This document shows, in pieces, positions 48,769 through 61,431 of a DNA stretch of 64,000 bases. Each line of letters begins with the position of its first letter. The first letter of the stretch is position 1. A program made the translations under genes and the position numbers. The notes beneath the pieces were generated by a model. It was given only the letters and a program-made list of their open reading frames with translations, did no database searches and was not told the DNA's origin. Origin of the DNA: Chelonoidis abingdonii (taxonomy: Eukaryota; Chordata; Testudines; Testudinidae); the NCBI RefSeq assembly GCF_003597395.2, contig NC_133769.1:176363867-176427866 (forward strand), given 5' to 3'.

Positions 48769-48789
48769 CTTAATTGAGGAGTTACTGTA

Positions 48790-50594
48790 CCAGATACTTC
48801 AGAGAAAGATGCAAGAGTCTAAGTTATAGCATAGGCAGGAGGGATGTGGAGTGGGCCATCCCATAACTGTGCCTATTTTGCTGATTGTTGCACATATTTG
48901 GACTTCAGGTCAGATTTTTTTTAATGGGCCCTTAACGACAATGTTTTCCTAGCACAAACATGCATTTGCAGGCAAGTGGGTGGCTTGATTGCATGTGCAA
49001 GATGGTTACTTTCATGCAAACAGTTACAGTCCACATTTTCGGGACTATAGGCACAAGAATGTGTGTGCATTTGCACATCTAATTTAGCTGCCTCATAAAA
49101 CACTGGCACAGGGTTTTTCATTAGCCCTCATGTGTGAACAACCATTTTAATCATTAATTGGCCATTTACACCATGCATGCAGTCACTGCAATTTTGTATG
49201 CAATGGTGGTCAATTATATGAACACATGAGATGTGCAAATACATGTGCACAATGTTGAAAATAAGGTCTCAGTTGTGCAATTGTCTACTCTGAATATGTT
49301 ATTGGATGGGGGGAGGGGATCCTATAAATTTTTGGGGGAGCTTATCCATGGATTGTTTGTCCCTTGCCTCCAGTCAAAAAATCAGTGCCACAACCTGGAG
49401 ATCCCTTTTTCCATACTTTACTTTAGCAAATTTTCAGAAAACTTTTGCTGAAATGTATTTCACATGCTATCAAACCTCAAGATTTCAAGACTAATTGGGA
49501 CGTTATATATACTAATTTTTTATGCATGGATATTTTTGCCCTTATCTTTAAAAATAAATTGAAACAAGGATTAAATTTAAAAAACTGATAGTGTAACATG
49601 AGACTTCAAAAGTTTAAAACTATAGGAAATACAATAGAGAGGGTATTTTTACAGTATATAACACTAAATGGCAGATATTGCATATCCTGAATATTTTATG
49701 GCAGAGTTTTTACATGAAATATGGTCATACATAAAGGTATGCATGTCAATAAAAGCAGGAAAACCAAATATTGTATAGGAGCAATATAGTTGAGCTAACA
49801 TTGCTATAGGAACTTTGGCCCTAATCCCCAAATCTAATGGATTTGTACATCACATAATATCAGAGTATGGTTTGGGCAACTTTGGCTTTAAGCAACCTTT
49901 TTGTACTTTTGGGGGTACCTGGGAGTCATTCTGGAATTTAGAGCTACTCTGGCTTACACTAGGCTGCCCATAGTTCCAAGTGGCCATTTCAGCAATTGAG
50001 GAATGCTAGGGAATAGGGCTGACCTTTCTATGGTTCCTACACCAGGAGCCAGGGGTATAGTATAGGAGCCACTGTGATGGCTCTCAGCCATCCCAAGTTT
50101 TCACTCTCTGGTGAGAAATATCAGGAAGTTGGATCCTGGATGTTTGGCAATGGAAAGAATTTGGAGCTGAGTCTAGGAGCTGGCCTCTGAAATTTTGAAT
50201 TTCTTGAATCTCTTGGATTTTTTGACTGTGCAGCTTTAATTATACAATAAGGTAATTTCGTGTATGTGTGTGAATATAAAATCAATGGTAACAATTCTAG
50301 AGTAAGAGCTGAGATAATTTGTGTTCAGTACTAAGGATAAAGTTTGATTCTGTATTGGATATTGAGGGCCTTTTATAGTCCTATCATATGCAAGCCTTTT
50401 GAAGTAATATTGGGTAAAGTATACATCTTGTTTAAATTTCTGTGGATACTTTTTTATGCCCTGCAAGTAGGAATGTTTAGAAAAATATATGGAACTTCAG
50501 TTAAAACAAATGTAGAAGTAAGAACATTTTTCACTAACTGGTGATGGTGGTTTTTTTAACCTAAGTGACAAAAATAGGATGGCAGCAATAACAC
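48790..50594. other. Intronic sequence, nothing recognised
   Basis: AT-rich intron. The proposed 3' end of the next transposon lies near its right edge. Confidence 0.4.
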
Positions 50595-50934
50595 TGGTCT
50601 ACAATTTTTGATGTCGGCTGTTTCAGAGATAAAATGTGGTATTTATTATGTATTTTGATGTGCTGAATTCAAATATGACAATTAAAACAACTGATTGGCT
50701 ACTGTTTCTAAGATATTTAAGTTTTTACATTTTATGTCTATGTATATTGTGTAGATAGTAGAGTTTTAATCATAAATTGTAAACCTAGGTCTTTTCATGT
50801 GTTTATGGTTGCTTTACATGATAATATTTCACCTGTCCTGTTTATGTAACACTTTAAAAATCAGCAAAAGGGTTATATAAATAAAATTTATTATGAAACA
50901 AAAGGCAAAAAACTATTATGTACATAGTTTAGTC
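50595..50934 (-). other. Probable 3' untranslated part of the transposase-like element
   Basis: AT-rich sequence downstream of the gene on its strand. It starts near aacactggtctacaattttt, a string I tentatively place at the element's edge. No matching inverted end was found beyond 52035. Confidence 0.3.
50887..50892 (-). terminator. Polyadenylation signal of the transposase-like gene
   Basis: AATAAA on the minus strand, about 45 bases past the stop codon. It suggests that 50935 is the true 3' end of the coding region. Confidence 0.6.
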
Positions 50935-52035
50935 CTATTCAGTGTCTACTCGGCGCTTCTTGGCTTGTCTCTTGTATTCATTAAATGGAGCATCTCTTGT
51001 CACTGTCCAGCAATAGTCTGCAAGCATTGATGGGCTCCATTTGCCCTGATAGCGTTTCTCCATTGTTGCAATGTCCTGGTGAAATCGCTCGCCGTGCTCG
51101 TCGCTCACTGCTCCGCAGTTCGGTGGAAAAAAATCTAGATGAGAGTGCAAAAAATGTATCTTTAGTGACATGTTGCAACCAAGGCTTTTGTATGCCTTGA
51201 GGAGGTTTTCCACCAACAACCTGTAGTTGTCTGCCTTGTTGTTTCCGAGAAAATTTATTGCCACTAACTGGAAGGCTTTCCATGCCGTCTTTTCCTTGCC
51301 ACGCAGTGCATGGTCAAATGCATCATCTCGAAGAAGTTCACGAATCTGAGGACCAACAAAGACACCTTCCTTTATCTTAGCTTCACTTAACCTTGGAAAT
51401 TTTCCACGGAGGTACTTGAAAGCTGCTTGTGTTTTGTCAATGGCCTTGACAAAGTTCTTCATCAGACCCAGCTTGATGTGTAAGGGTGGTAACAAAATCT
51501 TCCTTGATTCAACAAGTGGTGGATGCTGAACACTTTTCCTCCCAGGCTCCAATGACTGTCGGAGTGGCCAATCTTTCTTGATGTAGTGGGAATCTCTTGC
51601 ACGACTATCCCATTCGCAGAGAAAACAGCAGTACTTTGTGTATCCAGTCTGCAGACCAAGCAAGAGAGCAACAACCTTCAAATCGCCACAAAGCTGCCAC
51701 TGATGTTGGTCATAGTTTATGCACCTCAAAAGTTGTTTCATGTTGTCATAGGTTTCCTTCATATGGACTGCATGACCAACTGGAATTGATGGCAAAACAT
51801 TGCCATTATGCAGCAAAACAGCTTTAAGACTCGTCTTCGATGAATCAATGAACAGTCTCCACTCATCTGGATCGTGAACGATGTTGAGGGCTGCCATCAC
51901 ACCATCGATGTTGTTGCAGGCTACAAGATCACCTTCCATGAAGAAGAATGGGACAAGATCCTTTTGACGGTCACGGAACATGGAAACCCTAACATCACCT
52001 GCCAGGAGATTCCACTGCTGTAGTCTGGAGCCCAA
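50935..52035 (-). CDS. Transposase-like protein, uninterrupted 366 codons, unassigned DNA transposon family
   Basis: A single open minus-strand frame ends in TAG at 50935-50937. An upstream in-frame TAG (52039-52041) closes it. Codon 1 is TTG, so either translation starts at a later ATG (residue 19) or this is the last exon of a longer gene. I see no zinc finger before residue 60. Conserved-looking blocks, by residue: EWRLFIDSSKTSLKAVLLHN (59-77), QLCGDLKVVALLLG (114-127), YCCFLCEWDSR (135-145), ILLPPLHIKLGLMKNF (180-195), HFLHSHLDFFP (294-304), DEHGERFHQDI (312-322), basic tail KRQAKKRR. Related proteins occur in many copies in arthropod and vertebrate genomes. D64, D118 and E313 or E316 could form an RNase H-type triad, which is my inference. 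Confidence 0.7.
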   Translation of the reverse strand: MGSRLQQWNLLAGDVRVSMFRDRQKDLVPFFFMEGDLVACNNIDGVMAALNIVHDPDEWRLFIDSSKTSLKAVLLHNGNVLPSIPVGHAVHMKETYDNMKQLLRCINYDQHQWQLCGDLKVVALLLGLQTGYTKYCCFLCEWDSRARDSHYIKKDWPLRQSLEPGRKSVQHPPLVESRKILLPPLHIKLGLMKNFVKAIDKTQAAFKYLRGKFPRLSEAKIKEGVFVGPQIRELLRDDAFDHALRGKEKTAWKAFQLVAINFLGNNKADNYRLLVENLLKAYKSLGCNMSLKIHFLHSHLDFFPPNCGAVSDEHGERFHQDIATMEKRYQGKWSPSMLADYCWTVTRDAPFNEYKRQAKKRRVDTE

Positions 52036-53129
52036 CAGCTAGACTAGAGCCAATCAACAATTTTAAGCATCATTTTCATTCTCAGTGACCCAGAATTAGT
52101 AAAGTTTGACTACATCTATTTCAGAAGCATTTTGGCTGTAGAGGAGTGTAATCATTCTTTGACTGTAACATCTTCCTAAAGATAATTAAGATTTTTTTCT
52201 TTTCAATCATTGATGCTTTTATCCCTTCTCTCAGTTATTTTGCTTAAATCCTAGTTACTGTTCCTAAGATTTTGATTTTTGTTGTCCTATGCTCCCAGTG
52301 CTTCAAACTTCATTTTCTCACAAAAGTTGTATATTGATTTATTATTTTGGAGCAGATGCTTCTGAATGTGTCAGGTTTCTTTGGGCATTCCATTTCTGCT
52401 GCTGAGCATGACAATATAAGCCTTGCAGTTGCTGCAAAAAAATGTTTAATTGTGCCCTTAAAAATAAGGTCAAAGTCAATGACATCATCTTACATAAGAC
52501 TCTTGGAAATAAAATTCAGGGACTCATAAATATTTTGTGGCTTTGTCAAATAATAAAATGGATGAAGGCACATAAAATCAAACACAGTAATGTTCACATC
52601 TTTGTGTGTCCCTGTTTGTAATTACACTCTTTACCCCAGGGAGTTTGACATTAGAAGAATAATATTTTCTGTTCTAAATCTTAGTTTGCCTAAAGTAATG
52701 CCATTGCTAATGCTAACTGACATGATATTTGAAGCAGGAATTTTGTTAATCCAAGGATTTTTTTAAATCCTCTTAAAGTTAAAAGTATTTTTACAAAGCC
52801 TTTGAAATGAAAGCAAATGTAAACTTTCTATCTTTCTTTGATTCTCCCTCCTCTTTTTTACTTATTAAAGAACAGTTAGTATTGACTTGTGACTAAATTC
52901 TACCTCATCTTGTATGAATCCACAGAGGGAAGGGAGCCTCCTTTACACACCCTCGTAATCTAGGTGAAATAGCAATTTAGCAATCTTTGAACTCGGCCCC
53001 AAAAGAATTTGCATCTTGGGGGAATGGTCACATCATTTGCCCTTCCAATGTACCTGCTGTTGTACAAACACTACTGATGGGAGTAGCATACATCATTTCC
53101 CCCCGATGTATGAAACACTACTTACTTTT
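52036..53129. other. Intronic sequence; upstream exon of the transposase-like gene possible
   Basis: Minus-strand sequence just before the gene reads ggctctagtctag, which could be a weak splice acceptor. No N-terminal exon was recognised. The rest is AT-rich intron. Confidence 0.35.
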
Positions 53130-53155
53130 CAGGCCCAGGCCCAGGCCCAGGCCCA
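53130..53155 (+). repeat. (CAGGCC)n short tandem repeat
   Basis: Four back-to-back copies of the hexamer caggcc, a GC-rich patch in AT-rich surroundings. Confidence 0.9.
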
Positions 53156-56100
53156 TCTGAACAGTTCTCCCTCTGTCTCATCCAAGGCAGAATGACGGAA
53201 AGAATCTGTCTTGCAATGTGTCTTGCAATTAAAAAAAGGTCCAGCAGTATCCAGGTAGGTTACTTAACCCTACTTAAAGCGTTGCTGAAAATGGATAATT
53301 ATATCAAGGCAATTATTTACCACCCTCTCTAGCAAACGAACATTCCATAGTAACTTCAGAAAAAAGGGATGCAGCTATCCTTTCCAATCATGTCTTCCAC
53401 TTTACTCACTGCATAGCAATTGCATGAATGAGGCACATTTATCAGTTTTCCTTCTTTGGTAAATACATTTGGATACCTTCCAGAAATACAAAAATACAGC
53501 ATGTGGTGTATAGAAAATATTATGCATGCATAAAACGTGTTCTTCAGTCTACTAAACGTATATGCAGTTCTGCAAAACAGGATTTGAGTCCATACGATGG
53601 TTACAAACAAAATCAAAAGAAAAATAACCTCTTTCAGTACCCTGAAGTGCGTACAATTCATCTGTGGAAAAGGCACTTTCAATTGCCTTAGGATGCGAGC
53701 TATACATCCTAAAGATACGCTGTCAGAAATAGAAATTGCCAGTAATGCATGACAAGTGAGTCAAGTGTCAGTTGTCACACTGCTGAGAAGGTTAACATAA
53801 GTTAGGAACAGTAAAAGAATTTTAGAAACAGTATTTCAGCCATTAGTAGGTTTTGATGATATTAAAGGAACACTAATCAAATTAAATACTAAGGTGTAGT
53901 TTCTTAAGAGAGCTGACAGAGTGACATGCCTCTTTGAAAGGAAATAAGCTTTACTTGAAAGGGCTCCATGGCCAAATCACACAAATAAGTGGATTTTCTA
54001 CTTTTAGGACCTGATTCTTATCTCTGATGTATGAAGGGCATCAACTTGTGTATCAAAAAATCTGTTTATGCTCTTGCATACCAAATACAGTAGAAATATA
54101 CTTTGAGCTATGTGTTAATGCAGTTGCTGTATCTAGGAGTTTGCCTTTTTTAAAAAGGATCCAAATAGTTTAGCAGACTTCAGCTTTCCAAGAAAGAAAA
54201 ATTGTGCACAGGTAATTCAGAAATACCCATAAGTAAGCTAGGGACTGACATGTGTTTACCTACTCATTCTTCATTTTGAGCTTTATCCCCCATACCCTAT
54301 AGGATGACAGGGTCAAGTGAATTTTCCAGTGGGAAATTTGTTTTAAAGAATTATTTTTAGATAACCCTGGCTATTTCTTTGTCAATTGTCCTAATTCTTA
54401 TCTGTCTTAATACTTAAAATATCATGTTCCTGTTTAGAAAATGAGTTCAATTTAACTGATGACATACTGCATTATTGTTGTTAGTAATATTACAAAGTAT
54501 AAACATATGTAGATAATTTTCATGGTCACTCATATGTTCTGATTTGCAATATCTCTGTTATTTTACTGACATACCTCAAGTACTCCTATCTGTAACTTTC
54601 TGATATTCTGTTGTCTCCCAACTCTTTTGGGTGCATTTCTTGGCTCATTTGGCTACTTTTTTCTCTTCCTTCCATATCTGTCAGTAGGGCTGTCACATTT
54701 TTATATCTCCTGGCTGCATCATTTAGCTCCCTCTGGCAATAAATCTGTTACTATTCATTTTGCCATTTTCCCTGTTAAACTTATGTTCATGGCTGGAAAT
54801 AACAATGTAGCCATTGGACAAATTTGTGAATTGTCATAAGAACTCATGAAAATATTTAATACAGATGAAGACCAAGTAAAACTGTGATCTGATGTAGACA
54901 TCTTCAATATGTATCATAGCCCTGATGGCAGAAGCATTGACATTAAACATGATGAGAGTCCATCTCTTTGTTAGAGTAATTTTATTATTTGGCAGTTCTA
55001 ATGCTTTGCCTCTTCCTTTAGGCTTTCACCACCTGATGAAACAGTTCCCTTATCCTTTAGCAGGCCCTCGATATCAAGTTTCCAGTCAGAACACATTGAC
55101 TGAGGGTTTGTTCTTGGTGCTCTTGTGATACCCTTTTCCATGTCCTTCAGGCTGTATTTCCCACACTTACCTCAATGGGGTTAAATTATCCATAACTGAG
55201 AGAGCTTTTTATTGGTGCTTTAACACCTTGAAGAATCCCTGCCCCACCCACCAGTTTGGGGCTTTGGGAATGACAGGGGTCCTTGATGACTGTGAGCTGA
55301 CACACTTTCCCAAAAGACCTTTACGGTGATTGATGTAAACAATTTATTATGGTAGTGGCCTACATTTAAAGATATTAAATTCCTGCTGTCTTATTTCATT
55401 CTGCTGTGTCCATATTAATGTTTAGAAGGCTGAATTTTTTTAAGCTAATTTGATTCATTTATTACTAAAATCAGCAATGGACCCCTATAATGAAGCCTAT
55501 CTCCCATGCCCATCTCGTGCAATGTAGGTTAACACTGATTTTCTTAATTACCTTGTATATTGTATAGCTGAATCAATTGGCCATAGCATTGTGTTTGTAG
55601 ATGTTATCTAGGCATCTCCGTGTCATCAGCAAATGAGGGAGATGCCTTACATTGGTTAAGCCAATGTAATATAAGCAGTGAAGAACTGAGTTTCTCTTGG
55701 TCCACTACACTGTGTATTTTTTCAAGCATAAAACCTTAAACAAAGTTAAGGTGGTAAATACCTATCAGATTAATGTAAAATTTGTAGATACTTTTTTAAA
55801 AGTCAAGAAATTAAATAGTTAAGTTCTCATTTAAAAAAAAAAACAAACTTACTTGATCCATGTGCCTGCCTGCCTGCAGTATAACTATCTATTCATTATA
55901 AAAATGTTGTATATGCCAATTAGTGTATATTTTGGAGCATACCTGAAGTAGGTTTTGTTCTTCAACTCATGGTGGATATGAAACAAGGTAGTTTATGGAC
56001 TGCAAATTTAGAGATAAGGAGTGATATTTATCTTCCCTCTAGTGGCTGGTTGATATGCTGGAGAATCTGTATTTGGGTTAGCCCTGTTGTAATCCTGTAA

Positions 56101-58000
56101 TTCCAATACAGTAGGTGAAACTTTTCATCATGCATATATGAACTAGAATTGCACCTCCAATATTGAGTTAATCTCATTAACTCTGGTTATTTCTATATTT
56201 CCTGCGTTCGCAGTATGATAGTTGGGGTTCATATAGAAAATCTAGATGAAATACAGTAGATTGGTGGTTAGCATTCAGGAAATTACTGTGGCTAGATAGA
56301 GGTGAAGATTCACTATCAGTTATGTCTTTTTATGGAACTTATGAATATCCTCATTTCAAACTTTACTTCATTAACTTCAATATTCTAATTCTACTGAATA
56401 TTTTGTATGTAAGATTTTTTTTTAGAAGAATGTAAGGACTTTGATATATGGGGGGGAATTAAGTTGGTAGTACTTTCCGGTAGACTACATTTTACAATAA
56501 TTATAAATGTGGTATACAGGTGAGAACTGTTCTGTTAACTGAAACACAGAATAACAAGATATTAAAATCAAATACTCTGGAGTTTGGAAGCTTCATGAAT
56601 TATAATGGTTCAGAACAGGGTGTTTACCAGTTCTGCCAACTTTTACCAGTGGAATTGGCAATCTTTTTTTTAATCTGAGTGTTTCCTTTGTTAGTCTTTG
56701 GAAACTCCACTTGTTCTGTCAGAGTTTGTGACCTCCTTGAAGAATGTGCAGGTTTTTTAGGATTATCTTGGAATCCTAGATGCTGTTGGCTTGCCAGCAG
56801 AGCTTCTGAAATGTGCAATACCTTTCGCAAACTTTGTAAAGCCACTGGGACATGGCAGATTATTCAAATGGTCAAGACTCTATAGTATGTAACTCCTAAA
56901 ATAAGCAGTCAACCTTACCAGAAATATTCCTGTGCAGTAGAGTGGGGGCTCACAGGTTTTCTATCATGTTGGAATTCCATACCATTTGCAAATCTGTAGT
57001 AGTATTTTGTTAAGCAGTATTTTATTTGTTTTGACATTTGGGTTTTTTTGTTTAAAAATATACAACCACAAAATCACCTTCTCTATCTCCTGTGCTTCAT
57101 TTTGTCTCCTCCTGGCCTCTGCTTTCTCCCTTTCCTTTCAGGTCTGAATCCTCCATGCTGTCCTGCCTATAATATACCACCTGATAGCCTTGTCTTTCTG
57201 TTTCCCTCCCCACACAGTCTTCCTTAACAAGCAGCCTAGCAAAAGAGACATTCTTCTGTCCCAGATGGCTCCAGTCCCACAGGCAGCTCTTGACAGCTTC
57301 CATTCATTGCTTGTAGCCTGAGTCCCTGCAAGTGGCTACTTTTTCCTCATTCCTTTTCTTCCTCTTATATATAGTCTTCTCTAGTAGACGCTGCTAGACT
57401 GTCCCCTTTTCTGTTTCTTCTTGGTTCAACAAATATCCAGGCTGCTGCAGACAAGGAGTAACAGCTAGCATAGTATGACAGCTTTCTGTAGACACATCAG
57501 TGGAGTGGGAAAACCACTGCACTATACCTTATTAATGATTCTGAAATAAAACAAAATAGAACTTTCTAGACTAAGCCATTTCTTATAGTTGGCTGTTCAA
57601 AAAAAAAATTTAAAAAATGAAACACACCTGCGTCTCAAATACTCTGACCAGTTCACTTCAAAGTTAATAAGTAAAGGTAATCTCTGGGTACAGCTATACA
57701 AGTGAGAGTTCAAGCAGAGGAATAACATTTTTTGGTCAATTATCAAAATCGGACTTATAAGGGAAAGTGAGTTGCAACTTAAATTCAGGAATTGGTATAA
57801 TCAGAGTTCCCTAATGGAAAAATAGACATATTTATGTTCATTGATATTGAACTGGCTGTTTGGAAGTGGAATGTTTTTTAAACAAACAAACAAAACCTAC
57901 CTATTGTACCATACAGCCCACAATTTTATTTATTTCAATTTCTGTAAACTATAACGAGTGTCCATCTAAAAATCTGGCCTCCTTTGAAATTTTTTTAAAA
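53156..58000. other. Long intronic stretch, nothing recognised
   Basis: About 4.8 kb of AT-rich intron. Short frames on both strands (for example 53356-53682 minus) lack signatures. I see no clear repeat termini, RNA gene or exon. Confidence 0.4.
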
Positions 58001-58002
58001 TA

Positions 58003-59272
58003 CAGTAACTCCTCACTTAACATTTTAGTTACGTCCCTGAAAAATACTACTTTAAGTAAAATGATGTTAAACTAATCCAATTTCACATAAGAATTAATGT
58101 AAATGGGGGGGCGGGGTTAGGTTCCAGGGAATTTTTTTTGCCAGACAAGACATATGCAGTATAAGTTTTAAATAATTGTAAACAAACTATTTAATACTGT
58201 ACTGTGGGGGAAAAGATGACCACCCAGTTGAGTTTGGGTCAGACAAGCCGAGGCACCTTTATTATTATAACAAGCGTTACAAGTATGCATACAGGGAGAG
58301 ACAGCGGCTTCCCATGCAAGGGTAGGCTGCTCTGTCCCTTACAAATTTCACTAAGCCTATAAAGGTTAAAACCGCAAAACATCATATTGATTACACAAGT
58401 TATTTGCCTTTTTTGGTAAATTAATATTGCAAATCAGCAGGTTATTTCCAGGTTGGGGTATTTCCAGTTATTGTTTCTTTTGCAATTATACTGACCGTTC
58501 AATAACCCCTTGATTGCAATTACATATTGCAAAAGCCATTACCATATAGAATATTGCAAATCAGCAAGCTATTTTAACAGATACCATGTGCTTGGACACT
58601 GTTGAGCTGGTTATCTTGTGACCCCTCCTTGTGATTCCCTTAAGCAAGCAAAATTACTATACATATTTGATTATAGCTGAGCTGGCCTCTAAAGGACCCC
58701 TTATCCCCCCTCCCAGTTCCTCTTTTGTCAGTGTTTCATACCCCGTTTCTTCATACTTAGTTTCTCCACACCCTGCGCCCTATATGCTGATAAACAAGTT
58801 ACCTTTGAGCAGTTAGAATCTTAGCTTTTATTTTGCATTGGTTAGCTAAAGCCTGAGGCCTACATACACATGGGCCTGTAAAACAATTGCAAAGCTTATT
58901 TAATGAGAACCATACCATAACGGGGGGGTTTCTATTTTTCATCAGTACTCACCAATGATGATTGTGAAGCTTGGTTGAGGCAGAGCATAATGAGGCCGGG
59001 GCACAGGGGCTTGCCCGTTTCCTGGCTGGAATGCCGGGCAGGTGGAGTGGGATAAACCCCACACCCCGACCCTGCTCCCAACTGGAACACCAGGCTGGCA
59101 GAGTGTGGCAAGTCCCCTTACCCTGACCCCACTCCCTAGCAGGAGTGCTGGATGGGTGAGTGCAGTGGGGCAAGCCAAACAACCTTATAACAGAATGTTG
59201 CGTGACTTTAAACGAGTATGTTCTCTAATAGATCAGCAACCTAATAATGAAACAATGTTAACCATACATTAA
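58003..59272. mobile_element. Tigger-like (Tc1/mariner) element, copy B, split by an LTR
   Basis: It starts CAGTAACTCCTCACTTAA right after TA (58001-58002). After the LTR insertion it resumes at accaatgatgattgtgaagc and ends near tttaaacgagtatgttctct ... caatgttaacc. That right part matches the reverse complement of the left part of copy A (cgtttaaagttg, ggttaac). The last ~20 bases of the right terminus are eroded. It lies in the opposite orientation to copy A. Confidence 0.72.
58203..58944 (-). mobile_element. Solo LTR inside the Tigger-like element
   Basis: TGTGGGGGAAAAG at the left and TTTTTCATCA at the right give TG...CA termini. gtac occurs on both sides (58199-58202 and 58945-58948). 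On the minus strand, AATAATAATAAAGG near 58257-58270 supplies a polyadenylation signal, followed by ctcggcttgtctgacccaaa as a U5-like end. A 4-bp duplication suits gammaretrovirus-like or some gypsy elements. The internal region is absent. Confidence 0.78.
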
Positions 59273-61177
59273 AATAGCCTCACCCATCAGTTCTTCCAAA
59301 TCAATTCAAATACACAGGGAGAACATAAATATAACTAAACTTAACTGATCCATGACTCTGTACGTTGCCACAGCATCACTACTTGGCCGTACCCAAACCC
59401 CAACTCCTCAATGGACCTTGTATACAATGCATGCACATTAAAGGGCACTTTTCACAGTGTTGGTTGAGGTTAATGGAACTTAAGTAGAAGAAAGCAATGT
59501 TTATTTTTTATTTTTCAAATATTTGTTTAGATAATTATAGGCAGCATTAGTCTTTCCATTATAAACCGCTGTATCTAGTTGTTCATAAGTTTGACAAACT
59601 AAAACTATTCAGGCTAAAAATGTCCCATGTCAAGTGTCTGAGTCAGGCTGAATTTTATTTGTTCCAAGAAAAACAGTTCATCTGCTTCTGAGAACAAAGT
59701 TAAAAGAAACATTGTTTGGTTCCTCCCACCCCTGCCCTCCACTCCCTTATGTTATAAAATTCTTACAACTGCTTAATTGAAAAATTCTAGTGCCTCTATG
59801 CTTTGGAGCAGGGACTTACAAGCTCGCCATAGTGTCAGGGATGCGCTTTTTGCTGTCCTGTGAAAAGTTTTATAAGCCTCTGGAAATCTCCATTTCCACC
59901 AGCTGATTAGAAGCATAGTTTAACATAGGTTTTGTGGGATGTCAAAGTAATCAAATCTCATGCTCTAGGATGTTTGTTAATTTCAGTAGGATCCGATAAG
60001 AATTTGTTCTGCACCAGATATATCATTGCACAACAAATACTTTCAGCGAGGGGATCACATTTCACTGTGCCACCAAGTATTGGTTAGTTTTTTGTGTCTT
60101 GGCATTTTGGACCAGTGATTTAAACTAGTATGACAAATGATGTGCACTGGTGACTGGTAAATAACATCAATTTTGTGAAATACATGAGCATTATAGCACA
60201 GTAATAGTGCTTACCAGTGTTAACAATTATAAGGCTAGAGAGTATTTTCTGTAAATAAAGGTAGGAATACATTGCTTAAAAACTGAAAAAATAATATAAA
60301 GTTGTATATTTTAAATATTTGTAACCATGAAAAAGGTGACTCTGAACATTGTTCTAATACTGAACATTTCAAAAGACAACTCATTTTATAGTACTTATTT
60401 GCTAATCAATCCTGTGAAAAATTTATCACTTGGGGCCCTAGTTTGCCTTACATCTCCAATTGCTGCCCAAACTGAAAATTAAATGATCATACTATGCAAA
60501 ATGTTTACTTAGTGTAATATGCTTTAAATGTATCAGGAGGAAAAAAAGGGGAAAAGTAAGATAATCGATGCAAGGAACATGAAAGGTTAAATCAGTTCAC
60601 AGAAGTAATGTATGATGATAGATAATTGCAGTTGATTTGATACAGACCTAGTCAAGAGATGTATCGTATTTGAAAATAACAATAAACTACAATAGAACTT
60701 AATAGTCAGGAAAGTACAGTATGAAGTTTTAGTACAATGTGATTTTTAGTAAAACTCAATAGCTATTACAATATGGATTTGACAGGCTTGTTGGTACAGT
60801 AAAGGTTTCATAAGAACATTTATGTCAAAAGAATCAATAAAGTGGAATGGTGAGGGCTCCATGTAGCACTATTTTCTGTAGAACATACTAGCTTATATAA
60901 TGCCACTTGACAAGGGAATCAGAATCATAATTTCCAGAAGAAACCTTTCAGGTCAATGCAATGCATAGTTTGAAAAGAGAAGCAGGACAGCTGGTACGGC
61001 ACAACATTGCACAGAGAGGTACAATATTAAAAGTTAAATACATAAAAGAATTTTACAGACAATATGAAATGTAAAAAAGTTAAATGAATGCAAAGCTCTA
61101 TCCACCATGGTATAGTCCTCTTTTATACGTATAGGATAATCTTTTGTATTTAGTGATAACTTTTCCTCCTTTATAAT
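59273..61177. other. Intronic sequence, nothing recognised
   Basis: AT-rich intron. The last eight bases, tttataat, are the left duplication of the next MITE. Confidence 0.45.
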
Positions 61178-61423
61178 CAGGGGCGGCTCTAGACATTTCA
61201 CCCCCCGAAGCATGGCGGCATGCTGCGAGAGGCGCTTTGCCCATTGCCGGTCCCGCGGCTCCAGTAGACCTCCCGAAGCCGCAGGACCAGCGGACCCTGC
61301 GCAGGCACGCCACCAAAGGCGGACCCTGCGCAGGCACGCCGCCCTCCTGGCGGCCAGCAGTGCACCACTCACGGCATGCCACCCCAAACGCGCTTGGCAT
61401 ACTGGGGCCTGGAGCTGCCCCTG
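61178..61423. mobile_element. GC-rich hAT-like MITE, copy B, with perfect 8-bp duplication
   Basis: Ends CAGGGGCGGCTCTAG and GGAGCTGCCCCTG are inverted partners, and tttataat flanks both sides (61170-61177 and 61424-61431). The interior is strongly GC-rich in an AT-rich neighbourhood and contains a short internal direct repeat, ggaccctgcgcaggcacgcc, twice (near 61291 and 61321). The 100-135-codon frames here are by-products of composition. Confidence 0.85.
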
Positions 61424-61431
61424 TTTATAAT

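Larger units (their letters stand above)
47361..48787. mobile_element. Tigger-like (Tc1/mariner) element, copy A, with two nested insertions
   Basis: Ends are CAGTAACTCCTCACTTAA on the left and, split by an insertion, TTAATTGAGGAGTTACTG on the right. TA dinucleotides flank both (47359-47360, 48788-48789), as for Tc1/mariner. The sub-terminal wording near 48450-48540 (cctggaacctaactccc ... attcttatgggggaattcga) is the reverse complement of that near 58080-58130 in copy B. A hAT MITE (48058-48274) and a fold-back repeat (48564-48768) are inserted inside. No transposase motifs were seen, so it looks non-autonomous. The open frames in its GC-rich middle are compositional. Confidence 0.78.
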
